The notes beneath the pieces are model-generated. The model was not told where the DNA came from. It was given only the letters and a program-made list of their open reading frames with translations, and did not search any database. From positions 1,054,001 through 1,118,000 of the forward strand of contig NZ_MTQN01000012.1 in assembly GCF_001984195.1 (NCBI RefSeq): a stretch of 64,000 nucleotides of DNA, read 5' to 3'. Origin of the DNA: Kribbella sp. ALI-6-A (GTDB lineage Bacteria > Actinomycetota > Actinomycetes > Propionibacteriales > Kribbellaceae). Position numbers and translations under genes: made by a program. Positions 33,301 through 41,368 of this stretch are shown here, piece after piece; the first letter of the stretch is position 1; every line of letters starts with the position of its first letter.

Positions 33301-33750
33301 ATGCCGCAGCGCGTGACCCACGAGACCGCGCAGTGCCCGGTCGCCCGGGCCGTCGACGTGATCGGCGACCGCTGGTCGCTGCTCATCGTCCGGGACGCCT
33401 TCGACGGGATCCGCCGGTTCAACGACTTCCAGCGCAACCTCGGCCTGGCGAAGAACATCCTGTCGTCGCGGCTACGGGAACTCGTCACGCACGGCATCCT
33501 CGAGATCGTTCCCGCCGCCGAGGGCGGCGCGTACCACGAGTACGCCCTGACGCAGAAGGGCCGCGATCTCTTCGTCATCCTGGTCAGCCTTCGGCAGTGG
33601 GGCGAGGACCATCTGTTCGAGGACGCCGAACCGCACTCGGTCCTGCTCGACACGAAGAACAACAAGCCGGTCCGCAAGCTCGAGGTCACCGACGCGAAAG
33701 GCCGTCTGCTCGATCCGTCGGAGGCCTTCGTCCGCAAGGTCGCGAGCTGA
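33301..33750 (+). CDS. HxlR family transcriptional regulator
   Basis: A 149-residue winged-helix regulator: CPVARAVDVIGDRWSLLIVRDAFDG is the family signature, followed by RFNDFQRNLGLAKNILSSRLREL (recognition helix) and a wing with YHEYALTQKGRDL. GAGGAG stands six bases before ATG 33301. It is divergent from the nitrilase operon across a 117-base gap with two matching palindromes, so it almost certainly controls that operon and itself. The inducer would be the pathway substrate or product. Confidence 0.93.
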   Translation: MPQRVTHETAQCPVARAVDVIGDRWSLLIVRDAFDGIRRFNDFQRNLGLAKNILSSRLRELVTHGILEIVPAAEGGAYHEYALTQKGRDLFVILVSLRQWGEDHLFEDAEPHSVLLDTKNNKPVRKLEVTDAKGRLLDPSEAFVRKVAS

Positions 33751-33843
33751 TCCGGAGTGCGGGCGAGATGTCACACCGGGGTCGTGCTGTCCGCTGGGCA
33801 GACGCCGGCTATGAGGTCACACCCGCTGTGAAAAGCTGACGGC

Positions 33844-34131
33844 ATGGCTCTCGAGATTGCGTTGATCGATGTGGTGGCCGGCCAGGAAGCCGACTTCGAG
33901 GCGGCGTACCGGGAGGCTCGCCGGCAGCTCGAAGGGGCCGGTGCGCGCAGCATCCGGATGACTCGCGGGATCGAGACCCCGACCCGGTTCGTGCTGCTGG
34001 TCGAGTGGGACTCGGTCGAGGCGCACGAGGCCTTCCGGGCCAGTGAGGCCTTCGGGGTGTGGCGTGGGCTGATCGGTCCGCACTTCGCCAATCCGCCGCA
34101 CGTCGAGCACTTCGACGACGTCGACGGCTGA
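33844..34131 (+). CDS. Antibiotic biosynthesis monooxygenase (ABM)-fold protein
   Basis: A 95-residue dimeric ferredoxin-like-fold protein: ALEIALIDVVAGQEADFEAAYREA, FVLLVEWDSVEAHEAFRAS and the closing HVEHFDDV match small ABM/YgiN-type proteins. Members are cofactor-free oxygenases or quinol monooxygenases, but many have no known activity. The gene overlaps phzF by one base (TGATG), so the two are coupled. It lies 93 bases after hxlR on the same strand and could be part of that transcript. Confidence 0.8.
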   Translation: MALEIALIDVVAGQEADFEAAYREARRQLEGAGARSIRMTRGIETPTRFVLLVEWDSVEAHEAFRASEAFGVWRGLIGPHFANPPHVEHFDDVDG

Positions 34132-34784
34132 TGCGTCGGACGGCTCGGGTCTTCACCACCCCGGAAGGGGCCTACGGCAACGAAGTGTTGGTCGTGCTGG
34201 CCGACGAGTTGCCGCCCGTGCAACAACGGCAACAGGTGGCGACCGCCGCCGCCGAGCCCGCGACGGTGTTCGTGGCCGGCGACCTGCGGACCGTGCGGAT
34301 CCACAACCACCTGCTGGAACGGCGATTCGCGGGGCATCCGTTGCTCGGCACCGCCGCCGTACTGCGGTCGCTCGGGCACGAGCCGTCGGTGTTCACGACA
34401 CCGGCCGGGGACGTGTCGGTCTGGTCGGAGGACGGCGCCGAGTGGCTGTTCGCTCCCGCCGCCTGGTCGCCGAACGCGCGGCATCGGCAGGCCGAGTCGC
34501 CGGCCGAGATCGAGGCCATCTCCGAAGCGCCCGCCGACGAGCCGATCCAGGTCTGGGCCTGGCTCGACGAGCCGGGCGGGGTGGTTCGGGCGCGGATGTT
34601 CGCCCCGAGCGAGGGCAAACCCGAGGACGAGGCCTGCGGATCCGCGTCGATGGTGCTCGCCGGGCTGCTGGACCGCGAGCTCACGGTGGTGCACGGGAAG
34701 GGCTCGGTGATCCGCGTCCGGCCGGTCCCCGGCGGGGTGAACCTCGGCGGCTACTGCGTTGTGGGCGGTCCACAAGCGAGTTGA
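34131..34784 (+). CDS. PhzF family isomerase, short form
   Basis: A 217-residue PhzF-fold protein, shorter than the usual 260-300. Family landmarks are VFTTPEGAYGNEVLVVL, RFAGHPLLGTAAVL, and EDEACGSASMVLAGLL, with the catalytic Glu expected in AAAEPATVFV. PhzF proteins catalyse stereospecific proton shifts (phenazine branch) or have unknown metabolic roles; without phzB/D/E genes nearby, phenazine synthesis is not supported. It is translationally coupled to the ABM gene. Confidence 0.88.
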   Translation: MRRTARVFTTPEGAYGNEVLVVLADELPPVQQRQQVATAAAEPATVFVAGDLRTVRIHNHLLERRFAGHPLLGTAAVLRSLGHEPSVFTTPAGDVSVWSEDGAEWLFAPAAWSPNARHRQAESPAEIEAISEAPADEPIQVWAWLDEPGGVVRARMFAPSEGKPEDEACGSASMVLAGLLDRELTVVHGKGSVIRVRPVPGGVNLGGYCVVGGPQAS

Positions 34785-34800
34785 CGAAGCGCCACACACG

Positions 34801-34841
34801 CCGCCGGCCGGCGCTGCTCTTCGAACAGGGCCGGCCGGTGG
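34801..34841. terminator. Hairpin between convergent phzF and phosphodiesterase genes
   Basis: CCGCCGGCCGGC (34801-34812) pairs with GCCGGCCGGTGG (34830-34841), a 12-bp stem with one G-U pair and a 17-base loop, in the 76-base gap between two convergent genes. Confidence 0.5.
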
Positions 34842-34860
34842 TCGTACGCGGTGAAGCCGG

Positions 34861-37800
34861 TTACCAGTCGATGCGGATGCGGGTGCTCTTCGTGGTGCCG
34901 TTGACGGTGACTGCGAGGTCGACGACGCCGGGGCGGATGGCGGTGAACTGGCCGGTGGCCGGGTCGTAGGAGGCGGCGGCCCAGATGGGGGCGGACTTGG
35001 CCGGGCCGATGTCGAGGAAGGGCGAGCCGGTCCAGTCGGCGGAGACCGGGAAGGCGACCGGGACGCGGCGGCCGTCCTGGACGACCGTCGCGGTGGCCTG
35101 GGCGGTTTGGCCTCGGCGGATGGTGGCGGGAGCGGTGAGCTCGAGCGCGTCCACGTGCGGACGAAGCTCGACCTGGAACCAGGAGCGCTCCGGAGCCGAC
35201 CAATGCCGTACGCCGGCGTCAGCCGCGCGAGCTGCCGGGTCGATGCCCGCCAGGGCCCAGCCGGTGAAGCCACCCGCGTCGGGAGCGCCGGCCGGGCTCT
35301 TGCCGGAGTTGCCCGTCAGCGGCAGCAGGACGCCGTCCGTCCGGGTCGCCGCGAAAGTCCCCGCGTGCGCCGCCATGTACGCCGCACCCTTGCCGGTCGA
35401 CGCGCGGAAGTCGGCCAGCCAGCGGACCAGCAGCTCGGCCTCCTTGCGGTCGCCGAGCTGGGAGTTCGCGGTCGGCGACGGGTCGTCGATCGGGTGGTGC
35501 GCCATCACCACGACGTTGCGGATCGCCGGGTTCTTCGCCGCGTCGTCGAGCTGGCGGCGCAGGTCGAGGATCTGCGCGAACCCGCCGGCCCGCAGCGATC
35601 CGAGCGAGGAGTCCCGCAGCACGAACCGCGTGCCCTTGTGATCGAAGGTGCTGCTCGGTGCGCCGAACACCTTGCTCCACTCCGACAGGTCACCCGGACC
35701 GTAGCTCTCGTGGTTGCCCGGCACGTAGTGCACCGGCACCTTGCCGGCGACCTCCTCGTCGATGACCCTTCGGGCCAGCGCGATGTCGTTCGCGAAACCG
35801 CGGTCGACGAAGTCGCCGTTGATCACCAGGAACTCAGGGCTCTGCGCGAGCGCCTCACGAATCGTCCGGCGGGCCTGCCGGACGATGTCGGAGTCCGGGT
35901 TGTCGGCGGTGAACTGCGCGTCCGACAGCACGGCGAACTTCCAGCGCTTCCCGTCGAGCTTGCCGTCGGCAACCACCATCGGGTCGACCACCTTGGCCGG
36001 CGGCTGGACAGTGACCGGCGGAGCGCCCCGGACGGTCAGGTCGTCGACGACGATCCGGCCGGCGTACTGGCGGGTGGGCACGGTCTCGACCACGTAGATC
36101 CGCCAGAACCGCAACGGCATCGTCAGTCCCGGCGGGATGTCCGCCTCGACGTACTTCCAGCCGGTCCAGTCGACCGCGGCCGCGAGGTTCAGGGTCTGCG
36201 CCGACCCGCCGGCGCCGTCGTACACGTTGGCCCGCAGCCAGGCGCCCTTGCCGTCACCGTGGACCCATGCGCCGAGCTTCTGCGGCTGCCCGGGAAGCGT
36301 CTGCTGCGGAGTCATCGACAAGTACGCCGCGCGCGTGGCGGTGCTGCCGGTCAGCGAGTAGTCGAGCGCGATCGCCTGTCCGCCGTCGTGACCCACCGCG
36401 GCCGATCGAGAAGCCGTCGCCGCACCGGCCGGTACGGCGTTCGCCTGCCAGCGGGTGAGGTCGTCGACCTCGTCGACCACCTCGCTGCTCAGACCGGCGG
36501 TGACGCTGAGCTGGGCGGTCAGGTTGCCGACCTTCGCGGTGACGACGGTGGAGACCGCCTCGGTGCCGACCGCGTTCACCTCGAACCCATTGCCCTTGGC
36601 AACTACATTGACGAGTGCGGGGTCATAGGTCAGCTGGACGTCCCGCGGCTCGATCCAGGTGGAGAAACCGTCGGCGTCGTACCCGGTGATGCTGAAGAAG
36701 CCCTGGCTGGTGGCGTTGGGCAACGACACCTGCTTGCTCGACGGCGCCAGCCGGGCCGGTTCGCCGAGCACCGTCATCGGGAAGCGGCCGTTCGCAATTC
36801 CCTTGGCGGCGGTGATCACCACGTCGCCCGCGCGGCGACCGGTGACGACGCCCTGGCTGGTGACTCGCGCGTTGCTGCCGGCCGACCAGTACGGCGTACC
36901 GGCGGCGGGCGCGTAGGTCTCGTCGTGGCCGCGGGCGGTGAGGACGCGACTCAGGCCGGTCAGCACCCTGGCGCTGCGCGTGAGGTCGGCGTCGGCCGGC
37001 TCGGCCGTCGTACCGGCGGCTTCGATCCGGAAGCCCTTGAGCTGGCCGGAGCCCTTGACCGGAAGCAGGCCCAGGCCGTTCGGGGTGAGTCGCTCGGAGC
37101 CGTCGGACGGCTTGTTGACCAACTCGGGCGTGGCTTCGCCGGGCGAGCGCTTCAGCATCGTCGACGAACCGCCGCCGTCGAGGTTGAGCACGTCGTCGGC
37201 GCCGAGGTCCAGCATCAGCCGGGCCAGTTCCTTCTCGGTCAGGCCGCGGGAGTCGACCATCCGGCCGTCGACGGTGAGCAGGATCATCCGGCGGCCGTCG
37301 GCGGAGAAACCGATCGCGGTGCGCGGGTGCAGCGCGGTGTCGTCGACGTTCAGGATCTGGCCGTCGCGGGCGAGCTGGATGTTGCCGCTCAGCGCGACCG
37401 CCGCGTCCGCGGCGTCGGCCCGCGGGCCGTACTTCACCTCGACCTTGTCGCCGGGCTCGAACGCCGCCAGCGCGGTCGCACCGGCCTCGCGACCGATCAG
37501 GGCCTGCTCGTTCGCGGCCAGCGGGGTGGTCGCGGGAGTGGTCGCCGAGGAGACCACGACGCCGTCGCGGAGGATCACCTCGCGCACGGTCGGCAGGCCG
37601 TCGACGGTCCGGGTGCGGGCGGCCTCGCCCCACTGCGGGGTGTAGAGCCCGATGCCGCCGGCGTTGACGCTCGGGGAGTTGAGGTTGGTCAGCGCGACCT
37701 TGCTCGCGTCGTCGTCGGTCGCCGTGCCCTCGAGGAAGACCTGCGCGATCCGGCCGAGGCCGTCCTTGCCGATCACCGCGGTCTCGTTGTGCCCGGCGGC

Positions 37801-38319
37801 CGGCCCGTTGACGAACCGGCCGGCCCCGCCGTCGGCGTCCCGCTCGATCCCGATGCCGAGCGGTGCGCCGGTGTCGTTGATGTCGAAGAAGTCGCCGTTG
37901 ACGCCGGCGATCGCCTGCTTGCGCGCGACCTGCTGGCTGAGAACTTCGCGGCCGGAGACGGTGCCCGGGTTGAGGTAGTCGACGGTGACGCCGCCCTTGT
38001 CCAGGTCGGTGACGAGGATGTCGCCGCGCAGCCAGCCGCGCGCGTCGAGCCGGTCGAAACTCGTGTAGTCCACGCCGGGCGCGACCGGGCTGTCGGACCG
38101 CCGGGTGACGATGCCCTCCCCCGGCGGCGCGAGCGCGACGTCGGGGATGTCGGACGAGGCCGCGGACGATCCTTGGTGAGCCTCGACCGCCTGGGTCAGT
38201 TCGGGGGCCGGTTGGGCGAAGGCCGGTGGAACGGCGGTGGTGAGCAGCAGGCCGCCGGCGACCAGAGCGGTGGTCAGCGCGCGGCGTCGTACTGGGGTGG
38301 GCGGGGCAGGCGTGGACAC
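34861..38319 (-). CDS. Secreted phosphodiester glycosidase plus metallophosphoesterase, multidomain
   Basis: An 1152-residue exported protein. A signal peptide (RRRALTTALVAGGLLLTTAVPPAFA) leads to a phosphodiester glycosidase/NAGPA-type domain ending near the DGGGSSTM motif at about residue 383, Big-2-like and sugar-binding-like beta modules (400-770), a calcineurin-type phosphoesterase from about residue 798 (VLSDAQF, VINGDFVDRG, VPGNHESYG, VVMAHHPI) and a last Ig-like domain. The pairing suggests extracellular removal of sugar-phosphate groups with release of phosphate, as in teichoic-acid or glycan-phosphate scavenging. It is monocistronic. Confidence 0.9.
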   Translation of the reverse strand: MSTPAPPTPVRRRALTTALVAGGLLLTTAVPPAFAQPAPELTQAVEAHQGSSAASSDIPDVALAPPGEGIVTRRSDSPVAPGVDYTSFDRLDARGWLRGDILVTDLDKGGVTVDYLNPGTVSGREVLSQQVARKQAIAGVNGDFFDINDTGAPLGIGIERDADGGAGRFVNGPAAGHNETAVIGKDGLGRIAQVFLEGTATDDDASKVALTNLNSPSVNAGGIGLYTPQWGEAARTRTVDGLPTVREVILRDGVVVSSATTPATTPLAANEQALIGREAGATALAAFEPGDKVEVKYGPRADAADAAVALSGNIQLARDGQILNVDDTALHPRTAIGFSADGRRMILLTVDGRMVDSRGLTEKELARLMLDLGADDVLNLDGGGSSTMLKRSPGEATPELVNKPSDGSERLTPNGLGLLPVKGSGQLKGFRIEAAGTTAEPADADLTRSARVLTGLSRVLTARGHDETYAPAAGTPYWSAGSNARVTSQGVVTGRRAGDVVITAAKGIANGRFPMTVLGEPARLAPSSKQVSLPNATSQGFFSITGYDADGFSTWIEPRDVQLTYDPALVNVVAKGNGFEVNAVGTEAVSTVVTAKVGNLTAQLSVTAGLSSEVVDEVDDLTRWQANAVPAGAATASRSAAVGHDGGQAIALDYSLTGSTATRAAYLSMTPQQTLPGQPQKLGAWVHGDGKGAWLRANVYDGAGGSAQTLNLAAAVDWTGWKYVEADIPPGLTMPLRFWRIYVVETVPTRQYAGRIVVDDLTVRGAPPVTVQPPAKVVDPMVVADGKLDGKRWKFAVLSDAQFTADNPDSDIVRQARRTIREALAQSPEFLVINGDFVDRGFANDIALARRVIDEEVAGKVPVHYVPGNHESYGPGDLSEWSKVFGAPSSTFDHKGTRFVLRDSSLGSLRAGGFAQILDLRRQLDDAAKNPAIRNVVVMAHHPIDDPSPTANSQLGDRKEAELLVRWLADFRASTGKGAAYMAAHAGTFAATRTDGVLLPLTGNSGKSPAGAPDAGGFTGWALAGIDPAARAADAGVRHWSAPERSWFQVELRPHVDALELTAPATIRRGQTAQATATVVQDGRRVPVAFPVSADWTGSPFLDIGPAKSAPIWAAASYDPATGQFTAIRPGVVDLAVTVNGTTKSTRIRIDW

Positions 38320-38499
38320 GGAGCCTCCTGGAGATGGACGGGCGTGGCCATCCGATGGGGCGTGTCCTACTGCCGCGTGAGGCGCAGGTGTACGCCGATC
38401 GACCGACCGGTGACAAAGTAACGTCTCCGGTGGTCGACCGGAAGATTTCCTACCCAGATTGCTGCAACTACGCAGCGGTCCGGGGTGGTACGCGGGGGA

Positions 38500-38823
38500 T
38501 CAGTCGGTGACGACCGGGCGGCCGAAGGACTGCCAGGCGTGCATGCCGCCGTCCAGGTTGATCGCCTCGCGGCCCTCGGAGAGCAGGTACTGGGTCGCGA
38601 CGCCGGAACGCCCGCCGACCGCGCACACGCACAGCACCTTCTGCCCCAGCGGCACCTCGCCGACCCGCTGCTGCAGCTGACCGAGCGGGATGTGGGTGGC
38701 ACCTTCGATGTGACCGCTGTTCCACTCGTCCGGCTCCCGCACGTCGAGCACAAAGGCCTCGGCCAGCAGGTCGTCGTCCACGTCGGCGACAACGACGGCG
38801 GGGATCATCGGGTTCTGCGTCAT
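38500..38823 (-). CDS. Single-domain rhodanese-like protein
   Basis: A 107-residue rhodanese domain: FVLDVREPDEWNSGHIEGATHIPLGQL, then the active loop KVLCVCAVGGRSGVATQYL, with the persulfide cysteine in CAVGGRS, and NLDGGMHAW. Such small GlpE/PspE-like proteins move sulfane sulfur. ATG 38823 (MTQNPM) is preferred over a longer frame with Gly/Arg-rich filler. It precedes nothing obvious in operon; the secreted phosphoesterase starts 180 bases further on the same strand. Confidence 0.9.
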   Translation of the reverse strand: MTQNPMIPAVVVADVDDDLLAEAFVLDVREPDEWNSGHIEGATHIPLGQLQQRVGEVPLGQKVLCVCAVGGRSGVATQYLLSEGREAINLDGGMHAWQSFGRPVVTD

Positions 38824-38897
38824 ACCCCGATCATTGCAGCCTCTCGGACCTCGTCCACTCCCGGGCATGCACTGCAACCGGCCGCGGCCGCACCCGA

Positions 38898-39755
38898 CTA
38901 CTTGAGCAGCTTCGACAGGCGGCGGTCGGCCAGCGGCTTGCCGCCGGTCTGGCAGGTCGCGCAGTACTGCAGGGAGGAGTCGGCGAAGCTCACCTCGCGG
39001 ACGATGTCACCGCAGACCGGGCACTTCTCGCCCTTGCGGCCGTGCACCCGCAAGCCGCTCTTCTTCTCCGACTTCAGGTCCTGCGCGGCCAGCCCCTTGG
39101 ACCGGTCGACCGCGTCGCGCAGGGTCTCCTGCATCGCCGTGTAGAGCACGTGCAGCTCGTCGTCGGTCAGGTTGGACGCCGGCTTGAACGGACTCATCTT
39201 CGCCACGTGCAGGATCTCGTCGGAGTAGGCGTTGCCGATCCCGGCGATCACCGACTGGTTGCGCAACACACCCTTGAGCTGGACCCGGCCGGCGTCCCGC
39301 AGGATGCCGGCGAAGTCCTCGGGCGACAGCGTGAACGGGTCGGGGCCGAGCTTGGCGATGCCCGGCACCTCGTTGACGTCGCGCACGACGTACACCGCGA
39401 GCTTCTTCTGCGTGCCGGCCTCGGTCAGGTCGAAGCCGGACTCGTCGTCGAGCACCACCCGGCAGGCGATCGGGCCCTTGCCCGGCCGGACCAGCGCGGT
39501 CGACTGCTGCTCACGCCAGCGCAGCCAGCCGGCCCGGGCCAGATGGATCACCAGGTGGATGCCGGACGCCTCGAGGTCGAGGAACTTGCCGTGCCGGCTG
39601 ACGTCGTCGATCAGCAGGCCGGTCAGCGCGGAGATCGGCGGGTCGTAGGTCTTCAGCGCGCTGATCGCGGTGATGTCGGCACGCACGATCGCCCGCCCGA
39701 CGGCACGTTCCCGCAGGAACCCCGCCAGCGACTCGACTTCCGGCAACTCGGGCAC
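38898..39755 (-). CDS. Fpg/Nei family DNA glycosylase
   Basis: A 285-residue bifunctional glycosylase/AP lyase. The start MPELPEVESL gives catalytic Pro2 and Glu3; SRHGKFLDLE, VLRNQSVIAGIGNAYSDEIL (helix-two-turns-helix) and the C-terminal zinc finger CPVCGDIV ... YCATCQ are all present. Unlike classical MutM the sequence GAQKK-type loop reads AGTQKKLAV, so this is one of the actinobacterial Fpg2/Nei-like paralogues and substrate preference (8-oxoG versus oxidised pyrimidines) is open. Confidence 0.92.
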   Translation of the reverse strand: MPELPEVESLAGFLRERAVGRAIVRADITAISALKTYDPPISALTGLLIDDVSRHGKFLDLEASGIHLVIHLARAGWLRWREQQSTALVRPGKGPIACRVVLDDESGFDLTEAGTQKKLAVYVVRDVNEVPGIAKLGPDPFTLSPEDFAGILRDAGRVQLKGVLRNQSVIAGIGNAYSDEILHVAKMSPFKPASNLTDDELHVLYTAMQETLRDAVDRSKGLAAQDLKSEKKSGLRVHGRKGEKCPVCGDIVREVSFADSSLQYCATCQTGGKPLADRRLSKLLK

Positions 39756-39914
39756 CTGACCAGTGTGCCGTACCGCACCGACAGTTCCCAGACTCGCCAG
39801 TAGGGGTTTCAGGGCACCTCCCGGCGGAAACCCGGGGGTCGGTCAGGCATTCACCCGAGCGGGTTTCTTGGCCTGAACCGCTACCTTCGAGGGAAGCAGA
39901 GAAGGAGGCCCCCG

Positions 39915-40058
39915 ATGGGTTTCGTGAAGACACTGTTCAAGGGCGCTGTGGTCGCGAAGCTGGCGCAGGTCGCCCAGCGCGAACTGAGCAAGCCGGAGAA
40001 CCAGCGCAAGGCCAAGGAGATGTTCCAGAAGGTCCAGCAGCGGCGCAACGCACGCTGA
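39915..40058 (+). CDS. Small basic amphipathic protein, 47 residues
   Basis: ATG 39915 has GAAGGAGG six bases upstream, and the frame MGFVKTLFKGAVVAKLAQVA ... QKVQQRRNAR ends at TGA 40058, followed by a hairpin. The N-terminal half is an amphipathic or weakly hydrophobic helix and the C-terminal half a Lys/Arg/Gln-rich helix. The strong ribosome site, codon use and terminator support a real gene. No family is recognised. It is divergent from the glycosylase gene; the region between holds a GGGTTTC/GAAACCC inverted repeat (39804-39833). Confidence 0.7.
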   Translation: MGFVKTLFKGAVVAKLAQVAQRELSKPENQRKAKEMFQKVQQRRNAR

Positions 40059-40081
40059 GGGCCGTGACGAGCTCCGCCCGG

Positions 40082-40108
40082 CCCGGCGAGCAGCAAGACC
40101 TCGCCGGG
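40082..40108. terminator. Hairpin between convergent small-protein and methyltransferase genes
   Basis: CCCGGCGAG / CTCGCCGGG, 9-bp perfect stem with a 9-base loop, 24 bases after the small-protein stop. Confidence 0.6.
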
Positions 40109-40128
40109 TCACAGGCGTGCGCTCCGAG

Positions 40129-40953
40129 TCAGAGCTTGACGGCCTGCAGCGTGTAGGTGCAGGGCAGGCGCTCGGGCCGGTCGGTCAGTCGCCACTCGTC
40201 GAAGTCCGCGTCCTTGGTCATCTTGCCCGGCAGCGGCACCCAGGGAGCGCTGTCGTGCTCCTCGAGCGCGGTGAGTTGCAACCCGTGCGCGAACAGAGCG
40301 GTCACGATCTCCCCCAGGCCGTGGTTCCACTCGTGAGTCACGTTGTGCTGGAACTCGACCTCGGTCTGCACGTAGGTCCCACCCTCGTCCCAGACCATCG
40401 GTTCCTGGGTCTCGAAGTAGGGGTAGTCGACGGTCAGCCGGGTCTCGTCGTCGGTGCCGAGCGCCCAGAGCATCGGGTGCCCTTCGCGGATGAACAGCCG
40501 CCCACCCGGCTTCAGCAAACCACTCACCGTCCGCGCCCACCGGTCGATGCTGGGCAACCAGCCGAGCGCCCCGATGCCGGTGAAGACCAGGTCGTACGAC
40601 GCCGCGCCGAGCACCTCGACCGCGTCGTACACGTCGGCCTGGTGGAAGTCGACCTCCAGCCCGAGCTTGTCCGCGAAGGACTGCGCCTGCGCGACGGCCG
40701 GCCCGGAGAAGTCGAGCCCGCTCATCCGCGCGCCCAGCCGCGCCAGGGAGACGGTGTCGGTCCCGATGTGGCACTGCAGGTGCACGCCCCGCAGTCCGCG
40801 GACGTCGCCCAGCCGCGGCAGATCGAACCGGACCACGTCGGAGATGAACTCCGGGTCCTGCTCGAACTGCGCCAGCTTGTAGTCCGGGGACGCGGCATGC
40901 GCTGCGACACGCTCGTCCCAGCTCTGCCTGTTGACCTCGCGGTAGTCGTCCAT
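40129..40953 (-). CDS. Class I SAM-dependent methyltransferase
   Basis: A protein of about 274 residues. The order VNRQSWDERVAAH, GVHLQCHIGTDTVSLARLGARMSGLDFS (motifs I and II), SYDLVFTGIGALGWLPSIDRWA (motif IV) and LLKPGGRLFIREGHPML is that of a widespread actinobacterial methyltransferase group annotated from genome projects. The Cys in the motif I region and a His-rich C-terminus are typical of it; the substrate is not known. ATG 40953 (MDDYREVNRQSW) is preferred; GTG 40971 is possible. Confidence 0.85.
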   Translation of the reverse strand: MDDYREVNRQSWDERVAAHAASPDYKLAQFEQDPEFISDVVRFDLPRLGDVRGLRGVHLQCHIGTDTVSLARLGARMSGLDFSGPAVAQAQSFADKLGLEVDFHQADVYDAVEVLGAASYDLVFTGIGALGWLPSIDRWARTVSGLLKPGGRLFIREGHPMLWALGTDDETRLTVDYPYFETQEPMVWDEGGTYVQTEVEFQHNVTHEWNHGLGEIVTALFAHGLQLTALEEHDSAPWVPLPGKMTKDADFDEWRLTDRPERLPCTYTLQAVKL

Positions 40954-40975
40954 GGTTCGTGACTGTGACACAACA

Positions 40976-41014
40976 CCTGCCGTCCCCGCTGCGAATTTCA
41001 GCGGGGACGGCAGG
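40976..41014 (-). terminator. Strong intrinsic terminator of the small membrane protein gene
   Basis: CCTGCCGTCCCCGCTG and CAGCGGGGACGGCAGG form a perfect 16-bp stem with a 7-base AT-rich loop directly after the stop at 41016, upstream of the methyltransferase start. Confidence 0.85.
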
Positions 41015-41015
41015 C

Positions 41016-41285
41016 TCAGGCCGCGTGCGGGCGGTGAGACGCGTTCAGCTGCGCACGGCGGAGGTGGGCCGCCGCGGTCGGGGTGGTGACGGGCTTGTGG
41101 GTGAAGGGCTTGGCCGACTCGCCGAGGGCGAGCAGGTCGAGCTTGGTCCTGGCCAGGTCGCGGTCGTCAGCGTCCCAGCTGCCGCTCGGACCGTTCCGGA
41201 GAGCGGTGGAGTGGCGCCGGTTGCTGACCTCGAGGGCGGCGACGATGGCCAGTGCGAGGACTGCGAGAACTACGATTCCGGTCAT
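41016..41285 (-). CDS. Small single-pass membrane protein
   Basis: An 89-residue protein: one N-terminal membrane helix (TGIVVLAVLALAIVAALEV) followed by a basic/polar cytoplasmic tail with SGSWDADDRDLARTKLDLLAL. ATG 41285 is used; the longer reading adds no recognisable sequence. It is divergent from the GlxA-type regulator with 83 bases between, and has its own terminator. Function unknown. Confidence 0.65.
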   Translation of the reverse strand: MTGIVVLAVLALAIVAALEVSNRRHSTALRNGPSGSWDADDRDLARTKLDLLALGESAKPFTHKPVTTPTAAAHLRRAQLNASHRPHAA

Positions 41286-41368
41286 GGCAGTAATCCTGCT
41301 ATCAGGTAGATTCCGCCACAATTGGCACTACTGACCTCCTTCGGCAAATTTCTGCCATACTGGCTCGC

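Noticed and set aside
33844..34784. A secondary-metabolite (phenazine-like) cluster suggested by ABM and PhzF
   Set aside because: No phzA/B/D/E, PKS, NRPS or other biosynthetic gene is present; both families are common outside such clusters.
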